From NCBI GenBank assembly GCA_019694435.1, contig JAIBBZ010000002.1:186001-250000 (forward strand): 64,000 nucleotides of DNA. Reading direction: 5' to 3'. The notes under the pieces were generated by a model that worked only from the letters and a program-made list of their open reading frames with translations, did not search any database and was not told the origin of the DNA. Of the stretch, positions 1 to 14,931 are shown piece after piece. This DNA comes from Pirellulales bacterium (GTDB lineage Bacteria; Planctomycetota; Planctomycetia; Pirellulales; JAEUIK01). Position numbers and translations under genes: made by a program. Positions within the stretch are counted from its first letter, which is position 1. Each line of letters opens with the position of its first letter.

Positions 1-452
<452 letters not shown>

Positions 453-627
453 GATCGCGGTTCCGGCCGCGGTGCCCCCCGACGGGACATTGCACGGATG
501 CTGCGGCGGTTCGTCTCGTCCCTCAACAACAACGCCGTCTCGAGGCGGGGGGCCTCGAAGACGGCGCAGATTTGATCCGTTCGACGCGAACAAGTCCACG
601 GGGCGCTACCAGGCCCACTGAACACTC

Positions 628-664
628 CCAAGCAAAGTGGGCACCCTACCAAGCAAAGTGGGCA
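628..664. repeat. 21-bp-period tandem duplication at the rpsG 3' end
   Basis: The 16-nt string CCAAGCAAAGTGGGCA occurs at 628-643 and again at 649-664. The right copy lies within the last codons of rpsG, the left copy is just past its stop codon. It duplicates the end of the coding sequence into the spacer before fusA. Confidence 0.9.
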
Positions 665-1116
665 AACGCCTTGTTGGCGTCGGCCATGCGATGCACGTTT
701 TCGCGCTTGGTGAACGCCGTGCCTTCGCGGTTGTAGGCCGAGATCAATTCGTCGGCCAGCTTGAGGTAGGTGGCGCGGCCCTTCTTTTCGCGTACCGCGG
801 CAAGGATCCAGCGAATCGCCAGCGACAACTGCCGGTTGCCGCGCACCTGCATCGGCACCTGGTAGGCCGCACCGCCGATTCGCTTCGAACGCACCTCGAC
901 CTCGGGCTTGACGTTTTCGATCGCCTGCGTGAAGACGTCGATTTCGCTCTCGTTGGGCAACCGCTGGCGAATCACGTCCATCGCATCGTAGACCACCTGC
1001 AGCGCCGTCTGCTTCTGCCCGTCGTACATCAGGCAGTTGACGAATTTCGACACAAGCTTCGACCCGTACTTCGGATCGGGAGCAAGTGTCGATTGGCTGG
1101 CAGTGATGCGTCCCAT
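646..1116 (-). CDS. rpsG: 30S ribosomal protein S7 (uS7)
   Basis: uS7 nucleates assembly of the 30S head and contacts E-site tRNA and mRNA. The 156-residue product has the normal length and the family signatures MGRI at the start, DPKYGS near residue 15, the [10 protein letters not shown] loop and the ALRW-like IRWILAA segment, and ends in KAFAHFAW. It lies between rpsL and fusA as in the str operon. The final codons are copied downstream as a short tandem duplication. Confidence 0.97.
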   Translation of the reverse strand: MGRITASQSTLAPDPKYGSKLVSKFVNCLMYDGQKQTALQVVYDAMDVIRQRLPNESEIDVFTQAIENVKPEVEVRSKRIGGAAYQVPMQVRGNRQLSLAIRWILAAVREKKGRATYLKLADELISAYNREGTAFTKRENVHRMADANKAFAHFAW

Positions 1117-1242
1117 GGCTGGCAGTTCCTGAGGGGGCCCGTCGTGCGGGGGCTATGAATCTTGATGCGGTGATTGAACGTGGGGGGCGGCGCCTGGGGT
1201 CGGCTGCGCCGAGCACGGCTTGCGCAGGGTTGTCCTGGGCGG

Positions 1243-1611
1243 TTAGCTCTTCTTGGCGCCGTACATGCTGCGCGATTGCTTGCGGCCCTGCACGCCGAGC
1301 GTATCGAGCGTGCCGCGGATGATGTGGTACCGCACGCCCGGCAGGTCACGTACGCGGCCGCCGCGGACGAGCACGATCGAGTGTTCCTGCAGGTTGTGCC
1401 CTTCGCCCGGAATGTAGACCGTGACTTCTTTGCTGTTCGACAGCCGCACGCGGGCCACCTTCCGCAGCGCGGAGTTCGGCTTCTTGGGCGTCATCGTCTT
1501 GACCTGGAGGCAGACGCCGCGCTTTTGCGGACACTTGTCCAACACGGGCGACTTGCTGAACTTCCGAGGCGGACGGCGCGGACGCTTGATCAATTGGTTG
1601 ATCGTGGGCAT
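1243..1611 (-). CDS. rpsL: 30S ribosomal protein S12 (uS12)
   Basis: uS12 sits at the decoding centre and controls accuracy. The 122-aa protein begins [20 protein letters not shown] and contains the conserved [15 protein letters not shown] loop and the [13 protein letters not shown] loop. The lysine of the KKPNSALRK loop, the site of classical streptomycin-resistance changes, is present, so the sequence looks like the sensitive type. It is first in the rpsL-rpsG-fusA unit, behind the promoter at 1739-1766. Confidence 0.97.
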   Translation of the reverse strand: MPTINQLIKRPRRPPRKFSKSPVLDKCPQKRGVCLQVKTMTPKKPNSALRKVARVRLSNSKEVTVYIPGEGHNLQEHSIVLVRGGRVRDLPGVRYHIIRGTLDTLGVQGRKQSRSMYGAKKS

Positions 1612-1738
1612 GTCAGGCTTTCGACGGGTGCGGTTTCGGCAGCAGGCTGGTGTGTTTCGTTTGCAGCGGGCAGCGCGGACCGTGGCAACGTGCTTACCAC
1701 CTCCGGCGAGCTATTGGCCCCACCCGCGCGAATTACTG

Positions 1739-1766
1739 AGTCTACCGCCTCGCCGAATCGGGTCAA
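1739..1766 (-). promoter_or_regulatory. Sigma-70-type promoter for rpsL-rpsG-fusA
   Basis: On the minus strand the sequence reads TTGACC (1766-1761), a 16-bp spacer, then TAGACT (1744-1739). It lies about 130 bp upstream of rpsL and downstream of the rpoC terminator, so it would restart transcription for the str genes. Identified by eye only. Confidence 0.6.
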
Positions 1767-1816
1767 GGCGGAGAAAACTCCGGAGAATCGTGCGAGTTTC
1801 TGGCCAGGGGGCGAGC

Positions 1817-1849
1817 AAAAACCCCGCCGAGCGATGCCGCACGGCGGGG
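1817..1849 (-). terminator. Intrinsic terminator after rpoC
   Basis: An 8-bp GC stem (CCCCGCCG at 1822-1829 pairing with CGGCGGGG at 1842-1849) is followed on the minus strand by five T residues (1821-1817). It lies about 50 bp beyond the rpoC stop and should end the rpoBC transcript. Confidence 0.85.
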
Positions 1850-1897
1850 TATTGCTAGCAGTTTCACGGTCACGCACGGCGCCACAGACTGCCGGTG

Positions 1898-6271
<4,374 letters not shown>

Positions 6272-6365
6272 GAATGGTGCTCCTTATCGTGGATCGGGTG
6301 TAGCGGCATGAGTAAGTGTGCAGGGCGTACGGCAGGCTGCGGAGGACGGCAACCGAACGGCGGCG

Positions 6366-9300
6366 CTAGATGTGCCGCTTCTCCAGTTGCATGTTCAAGG
6401 CCAGCCCGCGGATCTCGTTGGTCAACACGTCGAAGCTGGCGGGCGTTCCGGCTTCGAGGGTGTTTTCGCCCTTGACCATCGACTCGTAAATCTTGGTGCG
6501 GCCTTCGACGTCGTCGCTCTTGACGGTGAGCAGTTCCTGGAGGATGTACGCGGCGCCGTAGGCCTCGAGCGCCCAGACTTCCATTTCCCCGAACCGCTGG
6601 CCGCCGAACCGCGCCTTGCCGCCGAGGGGTTGCTGCGTGATCAACGAGTAGGGGCCCGTCGAACGCGCGTGCACCTTGTCGTCGACCAGGTGGTGCAGCT
6701 TGAGCATGTAGATGAAGCCGACCGTGGTTTCCTGCTCGAGCGGGTCGCCGGTGCGGCCGTCGTACAACTGGGCCTTGCCGTGGCGCGGCAGCCCGGCCGC
6801 TTCGAGGCAATTGCGGATTTCGTCTTCCGAGGCCCCGTCGAACACCGGGGTGATGGCCTGGAAGCCCAACAGCGCGCCGGCCCAGCCCAGGTGGGTTTCG
6901 AGAATCTGGCCCACGTTCATACGGCTGGGCACGCCCAACGGGTTGAGCAGGATTTGCACCGGCGTGCCATCGGCCAGGAACGGCATGTCCTCGACCGGCA
7001 GGATCTTGGCCACGACACCCTTGTTTCCGTGGCGGCCGGCCATTTTGTCGCCGACCGAGATCACGCGCTTCGTGGCGATGTAGACCTTGACCATCTGCAA
7101 CACGCCGCTGCGCAGCTCGTCGCCGCGCTTCATCGAGTTGAGCCGCCGATCGCGCTCGTCGATGGCCACTTCGATGGCTGGCCAGCTGGTCTTGTAGATC
7201 CGTTCGATGTCGGCCTTGCGCTGCGGCGAGCGGACGTCGAACTGCTCGATGCGGAAGTTCTGTGCCTGCTCGACCACGAATTTCGGATCCTGGTCGACCA
7301 GCCGGTTGCCTTCATCGTCCTTGATCTGCTTTTCCAGCACGGCTTCGATCTGCTCGACCATCACCTTGAACAGCCCGGCGACCTGCTGGTTACCTTCGTG
7401 CTCGATGTCCTTGAGCTCCTTCTCGAACTTGCGGCGTTCGTCTTCCGAGAGGCTCATCCGCCGCGAGAATTTCTGCGTGTGAATCACGATCCCTTCGATG
7501 CCCGAGGGCACTTCGAGCGAGTCGTTCTTCACGTCTTCGCCGGCGCGGCCGAAGATTGCGTGCAGCAGCTTTTCTTCCGGCGTGAGCTCGGTCTTCGACT
7601 TGGGCGAGACCTTGCCGACGAGGATGTCGCCGGGCCGGACGTAGGTGCCGATCCGCACGATGCCGCCTTCGTCGAGATTGCGCAGGGCACGCTCGCTGAC
7701 GTTGGGGATGTCGCGCGTGAACTCCTCGCGGCCGAGCTTCGTCTCGCGAATCTCGATGTCGAACTCCTCGATGTGGATCGAGGTGTAGGTGTCGTTCTGC
7801 ACCAGCTCTTCGCTGATGATGATCGCGTCCTCGAAGTTGAAGCCGTCCCAGGCCATGAAGCCCACGAGCACGTTGCGGCCCAGGGCCAGCTCGCCCAGGA
7901 AGGTCGCGGCACCGTCTGCCAGCACGTCGCCCTTTTCGACCTTCTGACCGACCTTGACGATCGGCTTCTGGTTCTGACAGGTCCGCTCGTTGAGGCCGAC
8001 GAACTTGCGGAGCTTGAACACTTCTTCTCCGCTCGAAGTGCTCAACACGATCCGCTCGGCGTCGACGTGGGTGATCGTGCCCTTGCGCGGGGCACGGACT
8101 AACATGCCCGAATTTCGGGCCACGTCGCGTTCCATGCCGGTCGCCACCAGCGGCGGTTCGGCCACCAGCAGCGGCACGGCCTGCCGCTGCATGTTCGAGC
8201 CCATGAGCGCGCGGTTGGCGTCGTCATGTTCCAGGAACGGAATCAGGCCCGCCGAGACGCCCACCATCTGGCTAGGCGAGACGTCCATGTACTCGATGTC
8301 TTCGACCGGCACCAACTGGAAGTCGGCACGGTACCGAGCCACGATCGTATCGCCTTGCAGGCGGTCGTGTTCGACCACCGCGTCGGCCGGCGCGACGTAA
8401 GCCTCGCTCTCCTGGTCGGCCCGCAGCCACACGACTTCGCTGGTGACCTTGCCCTTGTTGACCTTGATGTACGGCGTGACCAGGAAGCCGTATTCATCGA
8501 CCCCGGCGTAGATCGCCAGGCTTGAGATCAGGCCGATGTTCGTACCTTCCGGCGTCTCGATCGGGCAGATCCGGCCGTAGTGCGAGATATGCACGTCGCG
8601 CACCTCGAAGCCGGCACGCTTGCGGTTCAAGCCGCCGGGGCCGAGGGCCGAGAGCCGCCGTTCGTGCGTGAGCATCGACAACGGATTGGTCTGGTCGACC
8701 ACTTGCGAGAGCTCGCCGCGGCCAAAGAAATACTCGATCGCGGCCGAGACGCTCTTGACGTTGATCAGGCTCCGCGGCGTCATGTCGGTGACGTCCTTCA
8801 AGCTCATTCGCTCCTGCACGGTGCGGCGCAGCTTGAGGAAGCCCTTGCGCAATTCGTCGGCGGCCAGTTCGTCGATCGTTCGCAGACGGCGGTTGCCCAG
8901 GTGGTCGATGTCGTCGACCTCGAACGCCTCGTCCTTGGCCCGCAGCCCCAATAGGTACTTGATTGCCGCGATCAGGTCCTCGGCTCGCAGCGTCATCACG
9001 TCTTCGCTGATGTTCAGGCCCAGCTTGCGGTTGATCCGGAAGCGGCCCACGCGGCCCAGGCGATAGCGGTTCGTGTCGAAGAATTTCTCGAAGAACAGGG
9101 CCCGCGCCTTGTCCAGGTTGGGCGGGTTGCCGGGACGCAGCCGTTGATAGATCTTCAGCAGCGCCTCTTCGTGGCTGGCCGTGTTGTCTTCTTCCAGGCT
9201 GGCCAGGATCAATGGGTCCTTGATCTCGCTCGACACCTCGACGCTCGTCAGGCCCGAGGTGCAGATCAGCTCGGCGGCGTTCTTGGTGATCTTGTTGCCG

Positions 9301-10085
9301 GCCTCGACGATAATCTCGCCGGCGTTCTGGCTCGATGCGGGGTAGACCACGTCGTCGACGGCATACTTGCCTTCGATCTTCGACACGCTGCGGCCATCGA
9401 CGATCTTTTCGGTCGTCGAGTTGAAGAAGGCCCGCAACAGGTCGGCGTTGTGGCTGAGCTTCGGGTCCATCGCCCGCAGCAGCGTCATGGCCGAGAACTT
9501 GCCGCTCTGGTCGATGCGCACGCTGAGGGTGTCGCGCTTGGTAACGTTCAGTTCGATCCAGCTGCCGCGCTCGGGAATGATGCGGCAGCTATGCATCTTC
9601 TGCTCGCCGCCTTCGGTCTCGCTGACGAAGTCGACGCCCGGGCTGCGGTGCAACTGGCTGACGACGACGCGTTCGGCGCCGTTGATGATGAACTCACCAC
9701 CGCCGAGCATGATCGGCATGTCGCCCAGGTAGACCGCTTCGTCGTGCGGCTGGTCTTTGGTGAGCCGCAACATGATCTTGAACGGCCGGCCGTAGGTGAG
9801 CCGCAACTGCCGGCATTCGTCCGGCTCGTAGCGCGGCTTGCCCAGCTCGTAGCCGAGGTATTCCAGCCGCAGCGTCTTGTCGTAGCTCTCGATCGGGAAG
9901 ATTTCTTTGAGGACCGATTCGATCCCCTGGTCCTTGCGCTTCTCGAGCGGCACGTCCAGTTGGAGAAACGCCTCGTAGCTCCGAGTTTGGATCTCGGTCA
10001 GGTCCGCGATGGCGTGCGCATCGGGGCGGCGGCCAAAACGGCGAACTTCCTTCGGGCGGACGCGGCGTTCAGCAGGGCAAGGCAT
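6366..10085 (-). CDS. rpoB: DNA-directed RNA polymerase beta subunit
   Basis: Second catalytic subunit of RNA polymerase, 1239 aa, about 100 residues shorter than E. coli, as in many phyla that lack the lineage-specific insertions. The rifampicin pocket reads [20 protein letters not shown]. The equivalents of E. coli D516, H526 and S531 are D464, H474 and S479, so the pocket looks rifampicin-sensitive by sequence. The C-terminal segments GRHGNKGVV and [20 protein letters not shown] are present. AGGAG lies about 10 nt before the chosen ATG. A 645-bp spacer separates it from rplL. Confidence 0.98.
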   Translation of the reverse strand: MPCPAERRVRPKEVRRFGRRPDAHAIADLTEIQTRSYEAFLQLDVPLEKRKDQGIESVLKEIFPIESYDKTLRLEYLGYELGKPRYEPDECRQLRLTYGRPFKIMLRLTKDQPHDEAVYLGDMPIMLGGGEFIINGAERVVVSQLHRSPGVDFVSETEGGEQKMHSCRIIPERGSWIELNVTKRDTLSVRIDQSGKFSAMTLLRAMDPKLSHNADLLRAFFNSTTEKIVDGRSVSKIEGKYAVDDVVYPASSQNAGEIIVEAGNKITKNAAELICTSGLTSVEVSSEIKDPLILASLEEDNTASHEEALLKIYQRLRPGNPPNLDKARALFFEKFFDTNRYRLGRVGRFRINRKLGLNISEDVMTLRAEDLIAAIKYLLGLRAKDEAFEVDDIDHLGNRRLRTIDELAADELRKGFLKLRRTVQERMSLKDVTDMTPRSLINVKSVSAAIEYFFGRGELSQVVDQTNPLSMLTHERRLSALGPGGLNRKRAGFEVRDVHISHYGRICPIETPEGTNIGLISSLAIYAGVDEYGFLVTPYIKVNKGKVTSEVVWLRADQESEAYVAPADAVVEHDRLQGDTIVARYRADFQLVPVEDIEYMDVSPSQMVGVSAGLIPFLEHDDANRALMGSNMQRQAVPLLVAEPPLVATGMERDVARNSGMLVRAPRKGTITHVDAERIVLSTSSGEEVFKLRKFVGLNERTCQNQKPIVKVGQKVEKGDVLADGAATFLGELALGRNVLVGFMAWDGFNFEDAIIISEELVQNDTYTSIHIEEFDIEIRETKLGREEFTRDIPNVSERALRNLDEGGIVRIGTYVRPGDILVGKVSPKSKTELTPEEKLLHAIFGRAGEDVKNDSLEVPSGIEGIVIHTQKFSRRMSLSEDERRKFEKELKDIEHEGNQQVAGLFKVMVEQIEAVLEKQIKDDEGNRLVDQDPKFVVEQAQNFRIEQFDVRSPQRKADIERIYKTSWPAIEVAIDERDRRLNSMKRGDELRSGVLQMVKVYIATKRVISVGDKMAGRHGNKGVVAKILPVEDMPFLADGTPVQILLNPLGVPSRMNVGQILETHLGWAGALLGFQAITPVFDGASEDEIRNCLEAAGLPRHGKAQLYDGRTGDPLEQETTVGFIYMLKLHHLVDDKVHARSTGPYSLITQQPLGGKARFGGQRFGEMEVWALEAYGAAYILQELLTVKSDDVEGRTKIYESMVKGENTLEAGTPASFDVLTNEIRGLALNMQLEKRHI

Positions 10086-10730
10086 AGCGCAAGTGCTCCT
10101 GGTACCAGGGCGAATTCAGTTGCGGGCAAATTCAGTTGCAGGCGGGTTCAAGGGTCCAACGCGACCAGCCGCGGCGTCGCGCTGACGACGCGACGGCGGC
10201 CCGATCGGCAGCGGGCGCGGCCCCTCGCCAGCGAGGAGCCGGGTTCATGCTCAACCAAGCACGGAACAGGACGGCGTCGGGCCGGCGGGCGACCGGAGAT
10301 GCAGCTTCCACGGCGCAAGGCCGACGGGCATCGCGACGGGCGGATGCAAGGGGCGAGAAGCGCGCAGCGCGACACGCGGAGGACAACACACGTGCGTGTC
10401 GACCCAAGTTCAAGCTCAATCTCTGTCTCCCCCCTTGCGAGCCAGGGCCAATCGACCCGGACGCGCGCCTCGACCGTGAGGTGTTTGGGGTGCCAAGTTG
10501 ACGAACCACGAAGCCAGTCGTTCCGAGCGGCTGCCTTGCCCACTTTCCGGGCGCCCGCCGTCAGGAGGCCGCCTGCCGTCAGCAGGCGCACACCGTCGGG
10601 CGGACGCGTCTCGAACTCTGCTGTAGGCCGGTTGCCCTTTTTCAACTATCTGCCGCAGGTCAAGTGCACCCGGCGACGGTGGAAAACGGGCGGCCATCCC
10701 CGGTTCGAGACGGTCGCGAGCAAACAACGG
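10086..10730. other. Spacer between rplL and rpoB, no gene seen
   Basis: No credible coding frame is visible in these 645 bp. The spacer contains the 16-bp tandem repeat at 10108-10139 and a small hairpin (GCCTGC at 10571-10576 with GCAGGC at 10582-10587). In other bacteria the rplL-rpoB spacer contains an attenuator or processing site. No T-tract terminator is visible here. Confidence 0.6.
10108..10139. repeat. 16-bp tandem repeat upstream of rpoB
   Basis: GGGCGAATTCAGTTGC (10108-10123) is directly followed by GGGCAAATTCAGTTGC (10124-10139), with one mismatch. It lies 20-50 bp upstream of the rpoB start, inside the expected leader. Confidence 0.9.
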
Positions 10731-11159
10731 CTATTTCAGCGAGACAGTTGCACCGGCCTCGGTGAGTTCCTTCTTGATCTTCTCGGCGTCTTCCTTCGAG
10801 ACACCTTCCTTGACCTTGCTGGGGGCACCTTCGACCAGATCCTTGGCTTCCTTCAAGCCCAGGCCGGTGATGGCGCGGACGACCTTGATCACGCCCAGCT
10901 TGTTGGCGCCGAAGTTCTCGAGCACGACGTCGAACTCGGTCTTCTCGGCAGCCGGGGCAGCACCGCCGCCGGCGCCGCCATCGCTGGGGGCCATCATCAT
11001 GACGCCGCCGCCAGCGGCCGCCTTGATGCCATGGACCTCGTCGAGGTAGTCGCTCAGTTCTTTTGCCTGCTTGAGCGTCAGGCCGACGATCTGTTCGCCG
11101 AGCGTCTTGATGTCGCTGTTGAATTCGCGGGTTGCGGTGTCGGTGGCCATCGGATCCAA
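10731..11159 (-). CDS. rplL: 50S ribosomal protein L7/L12 (bL12)
   Basis: Stalk protein that recruits translational GTPases. The 142-aa product has the N-terminal dimerisation helices ([20 protein letters not shown]), an Ala/Gly/Met-rich hinge (about residues 48-70) and the C-terminal domain with [17 protein letters not shown] and [15 protein letters not shown]. Two in-frame ATGs exist (M1 and M4). AAGGA lies about 9 nt before the first, which is preferred. It is slightly longer than the usual 120-130 aa. It follows rplJ by 178 bp. Confidence 0.97.
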   Translation of the reverse strand: MDPMATDTATREFNSDIKTLGEQIVGLTLKQAKELSDYLDEVHGIKAAAGGGVMMMAPSDGGAGGGAAPAAEKTEFDVVLENFGANKLGVIKVVRAITGLGLKEAKDLVEGAPSKVKEGVSKEDAEKIKKELTEAGATVSLK

Positions 11160-11302
11160 ACTGTCCTTTCTCGAAGGGTGCTCAGGGCAGGCTTGCCACC
11201 GACGACTCCGCGAGTCGTGGCGGCTCCCGCCGTTGGGGTCAGGGGTTTATCGGGCTCGCAGCCGGGCGTTGGCCGGCCATCGTTGATTCAGGGGGGCTCG
11301 TT

Positions 11303-11344
11303 CTCAGGACGGTGCTGACTCAGGACACGGTTCTGGCTCAGGAC
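11303..11344. repeat. Triplicated CTCAGGAC motif at the rplJ 3' end
   Basis: CTCAGGAC occurs at 11303-11310, 11319-11326 and 11337-11344, with related flanks (GGTGCTGA and ACGGTTCTGG). The right-hand copy spans the rplJ stop codon (11338-11340), so the end of the gene has been copied twice into the spacer. Confidence 0.85.
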
Positions 11345-11910
11345 TCTGCGGCCGGCGCTGCTTCCTCGGCGGCCGGGGCATCGCCACCGGCGTCGTCGCC
11401 CTCGGCGCGGCTCTTGATCTGGCTGGCCAAGGCGCCGCCTGGGCCGGACAGTTGCGCGGCGAGCGTCGATCCTGGGCCGAGAATCTGTCCGACCAGGATG
11501 CACAGCTGTTCGTGGCGCGAAGGCCATTTGCTGACCTTCTCGACGTCGCCGGCCGCCAGGCGGGAGCCATCCATCACGCCGCCGCGGGCCTCGAACGGGG
11601 CGTTGGCCTTGTCGCCGGCGGCACGGGCGATTTCCTTGCACAGCGAGACGATGTCTTCCGAACCCCAGGCAATGGCCGTCGAGCCGGCCGCGCCTTCGAA
11701 CGCCGGCGCCAGCACGGTGCCTTCGGTCGCCAGCCGGGCCAGGCTGTTCTTCACCACCAAGACGTTGATTTTCTTGTCACGCAGCTCTTTGCGGAGGCGG
11801 TAATTGTTGTTGGCCGTCATGCCCGCCAGGCTGACCAGCACCAGGTCATTCACGCCATCAAGACGCTGCTTGAGGTCGTTGACGATCAGTTCTTTGACAT
11901 GTCGGCTCAT
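11338..11910 (-). CDS. rplJ: 50S ribosomal protein L10 (uL10)
   Basis: uL10 anchors the L12 dimers to the 23S rRNA GTPase centre. The 190-aa protein carries the family core VSLAGMTANNNYRLRKELRD and VVKNSLARLA, followed by the GTP-like fold segment and a C-terminal helix that binds L12. The last about 25 residues are Ala/Glu-rich (AEGDDAGGDAPAAEEAAPAAES), an extension that is probably disordered. It lies between rplA (55 bp upstream) and rplL, and its 3' end is copied in the triple CTCAGGAC repeat. Confidence 0.96.
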   Translation of the reverse strand: MSRHVKELIVNDLKQRLDGVNDLVLVSLAGMTANNNYRLRKELRDKKINVLVVKNSLARLATEGTVLAPAFEGAAGSTAIAWGSEDIVSLCKEIARAAGDKANAPFEARGGVMDGSRLAAGDVEKVSKWPSRHEQLCILVGQILGPGSTLAAQLSGPGGALASQIKSRAEGDDAGGDAPAAEEAAPAAES

Positions 11911-11965
11911 AACGCGACTCGATTCGCGGCCCGAAGGCCAGTGGGATAAATACGGTTAATCTTGC

Positions 11966-12646
11966 TTAGGCGGCAACCGTCAGCCCGGGGCTCATCGTGG
12001 CGCTGATCGTGATGCTCTTCACGTAGTGCCCCTTGGCGGCGGCCGGACGGATATGGTTGATGTGGTTGATGAACGCTTCGATGTTCTCGGTGAGCTTCGC
12101 GACGTCGAAGCTCAGTTTGCCGACCACGGCATGCACCACGCCGCCGGCGTCGTTGCGGAACTCCACCTTACCGGCCTTGTATTCCTTGATTGTCTTGGCC
12201 ACGTCGGGCGTCACCGTGCCGGCACGCGGCGAGGGCATCAGCCCGCGCGGACCCAGCACTTTTCCCAACGGACCAACCAGGCCCATCATGTCGGGCGTGG
12301 CGATGCAGACGTCGAACTCGGTCCAGCCGTCCTTGATCTTCTTGGCCAAATCTTCGGCGCCGACCTCATTGGCGCCGGCCGCCTTGGCTTGCTCGGCCAG
12401 GTCGCCCTTGGCGAACACGACGACGCGGAGCGACTTGCCGATGCCGTTGGGCAACACGATCGAGCCGCGGACGAGCTGATCGGCCTGCTTGGCATCGACG
12501 CCCAGCCGCATCGCGATCTCGACTGACTGATCGAACTTCGTGGTATTGAATTGCTTGAGGATCGCGACCGCCTCACCCAGGGCATAGGCCTTCTTGGGAT
12601 CGAACTTGGCGGACATGGCCCGGTAGCGCTTGGTTTGCTTCGGCAT
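11966..12646 (-). CDS. rplA: 50S ribosomal protein L1 (uL1)
   Basis: uL1 forms the mobile L1 stalk at the E site and in many bacteria represses its own operon. The 226-aa product contains [43 protein letters not shown] (the RNA-binding signature, about residues 124-146) and [12 protein letters not shown]. It has the normal length. No strong Shine-Dalgarno sequence is visible before the ATG at 12646, and a perfect 15-bp tandem duplication lies just upstream, which may have displaced the original one. Confidence 0.97.
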   Translation of the reverse strand: MPKQTKRYRAMSAKFDPKKAYALGEAVAILKQFNTTKFDQSVEIAMRLGVDAKQADQLVRGSIVLPNGIGKSLRVVVFAKGDLAEQAKAAGANEVGAEDLAKKIKDGWTEFDVCIATPDMMGLVGPLGKVLGPRGLMPSPRAGTVTPDVAKTIKEYKAGKVEFRNDAGGVVHAVVGKLSFDVAKLTENIEAFINHINHIRPAAAKGHYVKSITISATMSPGLTVAA

Positions 12647-12662
12647 GATGATTCGTGGCGGT

Positions 12663-12692
12663 TGTGGGATGCTCGACTGTGGGATGCTCGAC
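12663..12692. repeat. Perfect 15-bp tandem duplication, rplK-rplA spacer
   Basis: TGTGGGATGCTCGAC occurs at 12663-12677 and immediately again at 12678-12692 with no mismatch. It fills much of the 64-bp spacer upstream of rplA. Confidence 0.95.
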
Positions 12693-12710
12693 GGGGAATT
12701 CGTGGACGGC

Positions 12711-13136
12711 TTACTTCTCGACGACCAAGCCCATGCTGCGGGCCGTACCTTCGATCATCCGCTTGGCGTGCTCGAGGTCGCGAGCGTTCAAATCGGCGGA
12801 CTTCTGCTTGCAGATGTCCTCGATTTGCGCCTGCGTGACCTTGCCAACTTTTTCCTTGTTGGGAACACCGGAACCCTTGGCCAGACCGGCGGCCTGCTTC
12901 AACAGGGCCGCGGCCGGCGGGCTCTTGCAGACGAAATCGAAGCTGCGGTCGTTGTAGACGTTCACGACGACCGGGATGGGCATGCCGCGGGCCTCTTTCG
13001 TGCGATCGTTGAACTGCTGCACGAACTGGCCGAGGTTGATGCCGTGTCGGCCCAACGACGTACCGACGGGGGGCGCCGGCGTGGCCGTGCCGCCGGGGCA
13101 TTGAAATTTGACCGTTGCTACGAGTTGCTTCGCCAT
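12711..13136 (-). CDS. rplK: 50S ribosomal protein L11 (uL11)
   Basis: uL11 binds the GTPase-associated centre of 23S rRNA. The 141-aa protein has the expected length, the proline-rich N-terminal hinge ([19 protein letters not shown], about residues 21-39) and a C-terminal RNA-binding domain ending in [20 protein letters not shown]. It lies 89 bp downstream of nusG and is followed by rplA. Confidence 0.97.
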   Translation of the reverse strand: MAKQLVATVKFQCPGGTATPAPPVGTSLGRHGINLGQFVQQFNDRTKEARGMPIPVVVNVYNDRSFDFVCKSPPAAALLKQAAGLAKGSGVPNKEKVGKVTQAQIEDICKQKSADLNARDLEHAKRMIEGTARSMGLVVEK

Positions 13137-13225
13137 GGGGCCGCCGTTGCGGGACTAGTGTTTCAGTTGTTCGGTAAAGGTGTGCCTGGCGAGGCCGCCG
13201 GCCGGGGACGCTTCCAGCGCCTCGA

Positions 13226-14056
13226 CTACAGCGCCTCGACTTGCCAATATTCGAGCTCGACGGGCGTCGAGCGCCCGAAGATGTTGATCATCACCGTCAC
13301 GCGGCCGTTCGACTGGTCGATCGTTTCGACGTCGCCTTCGAAGTTCTCGAAGGTGCCTTCGTTGATCTTGACCCGGTCGCCCGTCTTGAAGTTGATCTTC
13401 AGCCGCGGCTGTTCTTCCGTCTTTTCCTCGGCCTTGGCGACGATCTTGGCGACCTCGCTCGTCGGCATCGGCGTCGGTTTGCCGCCCGAGCCGGTGAAGT
13501 CGCCGATGCCCGGCACCTCACGGACCAGGAACCAGGTTTCTTCGGTCAACGCCATGTTGACGACGATGTAGCCCGGGTAGAGCTTGCGTCGCACCACGCG
13601 GCGTTTGCCGTTTTTCAGCTCGGTGACCTTCTCCGAGGGGACAATAATGTCCCCGAAGTAAGCGTCGAGCCCGGCGATCGAGACCTTGCGCTGCAGGGCG
13701 TCGCGGATCGAATCCTCGCGATTGCTCTGCACCTTGAGGATGTACCAGTTCTTCTCCAGGCTGTCGGCCGGAGGCATCGACGAATCGACGCTCTCTTCCA
13801 GGGGGCGGACATCGTCGCGCTCGTCTTCGTAGGCGCCTTGCGGCCGGCTGACCCAGCTGCTTTCGTCGTCGCCCGGTTCTGGTGCGGCTTCGGGCGGATT
13901 GGTTGCAGCGTCGTGCGTCGACGACGATTCCGCAGCCGACGCATCACCCGCCGAGCCCGACGACCCCGCTGGTTCGGCGTGCGCGAACCCCGAGCCATCG
14001 GCCCCGGGGCCATCGCCTGGCGGTACTGCCAACGAGTTGTCCTGCTCGTCGATCAC
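13226..14056 (-). CDS. nusG: Transcription termination/antitermination protein NusG, extended N-terminus
   Basis: NusG binds RNA polymerase and links it to the ribosome or Rho. The conserved part is an NGN domain (NWYILKVQSNREDS from about residue 103, with the KLYPGYIVV and REVPGIGDFTG segments) and a C-terminal KOW domain (GDRVKINEGTFENFEGDVE). The first about 100 residues are an acidic, Ser/Ala/Glu/Asp-rich, probably disordered extension absent from the about 180-aa E. coli protein. The start is GTG at 14056, with AAGGA about 10 nt before it; no later start is equally supported. It lies between secE and rplK. Confidence 0.95.
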   Translation of the reverse strand: MIDEQDNSLAVPPGDGPGADGSGFAHAEPAGSSGSAGDASAAESSSTHDAATNPPEAAPEPGDDESSWVSRPQGAYEDERDDVRPLEESVDSSMPPADSLEKNWYILKVQSNREDSIRDALQRKVSIAGLDAYFGDIIVPSEKVTELKNGKRRVVRRKLYPGYIVVNMALTEETWFLVREVPGIGDFTGSGGKPTPMPTSEVAKIVAKAEEKTEEQPRLKINFKTGDRVKINEGTFENFEGDVETIDQSNGRVTVMINIFGRSTPVELEYWQVEAL

Positions 14057-14126
14057 GGACCCGTTTTCCTTCGTCCTCGGCCCTGGCTGGGGTCACCGTG
14101 TTTCGGTGCCTGCCGCCGGGCAACTA

Positions 14127-14564
14127 CTAACCCATTACTCCGAGCGCATGCAAAAACGCTCTCCACACCGTGTCGTACAGGAACAGCAAGAGCGACATCG
14201 CGACGATCGTGAAGATCACGACCAGCGCGCTGCGGAACATGCCGCCCCGGGTTGGCCAGGTGACCTTGCTCAACTCGGCTTCCACGGCGATGAGGAAGTC
14301 GGCGAACTGCGGCACGTTGACCAGGCGATAACACAGCCAGCCGGCAGCCAGCAACACGGCGAACGGCAAGCCGAAACGCCACATGGCGGGCCACGAGACC
14401 AGATAGTTGCTTAGTGAGTAGCATCCCAAACATACGCCCGCCGCCAGACCGCCAAAAGTGGCCTGACGTACCAGTTTGCCTTGCGATCGCTTGTACAGTC
14501 CCGACTGGAAGATTTCGCGCGTGAACATCCCCCAGGTCGACGTCTTTTCTTGCGCCATACCCAT
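14127..14564 (-). CDS. secE: Preprotein translocase subunit SecE
   Basis: Essential clamp of the SecYEG channel. The 145-aa protein has three predicted membrane segments (about residues 38-57, 66-83 and 117-136), as in E. coli rather than the one-helix form. It carries the conserved cytoplasmic motif VEAELSKVTWPTRGG before the last helix. Two starts are possible, ATG at 14564 and ATG at 14558 (MGMAQEK or MAQEK); the spacing from GAAGGGG favours the first. The start region is partly duplicated upstream, giving a decoy ATG at 14592. Confidence 0.95.
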   Translation of the reverse strand: MGMAQEKTSTWGMFTREIFQSGLYKRSQGKLVRQATFGGLAAGVCLGCYSLSNYLVSWPAMWRFGLPFAVLLAAGWLCYRLVNVPQFADFLIAVEAELSKVTWPTRGGMFRSALVVIFTIVAMSLLLFLYDTVWRAFLHALGVMG

Positions 14565-14609
14565 CTCTCAGGACCCCTTCTGTTTGGGCCATCCCGACCT
14601 CTCAGGGCC
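14553..14609. repeat. Imperfect duplication of the secE start region
   Basis: Segments 14553-14574 and 14588-14609 match at about 18 of 22 positions with a period of 35 bp. Each contains, on the minus strand, an ATGGC(G/C)CAA start-like sequence preceded by CTGAGAG. The upstream copy encodes MAQTEG in a frame that does not lead into SecE. Confidence 0.75.
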
Positions 14610-14805
14610 TCTGCGCGCCTCGACCCGCCGCTTCGTGCGACGCTCCTGCCGGGCGGCGATTGTGTCCTTGTTGTCCGGCGGTTGCCGGCGACTGGTTCGT
14701 GCCTCGCTGTACTCTGCTGCCTGCTGACGCTTTCCTGCTTGCTGCCCGTCACCGCGGTGTTGCGGACCGAATTGTTCCCGACTGCCCTGACTACTCCCGA
14801 CGGTG

Positions 14806-14833
14806 CTGCCCTTTGCCGGGCTGCCCTTTGCCT
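14806..14833. repeat. 13-bp direct repeat, secE/tRNA-Trp spacer
   Basis: GCTGCCCTTTGCC at 14806-14818 and 14821-14833, with a period of 15 bp. No gene lies in the surrounding 363-bp spacer (14565-14927). In particular no rpmG (L33) frame is seen here, although many bacteria have it at this place. Confidence 0.85.
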
Positions 14834-14903
14834 CGCACTACGGTTTACCGATTTACCGGCGGCTTCATCCCGGGCCGGGCCTGACGCCGGGCCTCCATTC
14901 CAT

Positions 14904-14931
14904 TCGTTGTATGGCCCACTCGTTGTATGGC
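14904..14931. repeat. Duplicated 3' end of tRNA-Trp
   Basis: TCGTTGTATGGC occurs at 14904-14915 and 14920-14931. The right copy includes the encoded CCA and discriminator base of tRNA-Trp, so the left copy is a duplicate of the tRNA end and its flank. Confidence 0.85.

Noticed and set aside
10571-10587. Small hairpin downstream of rplL considered as an attenuator.
   Set aside because: A 6-bp stem in GC-rich DNA is expected by chance, and no T tract follows.
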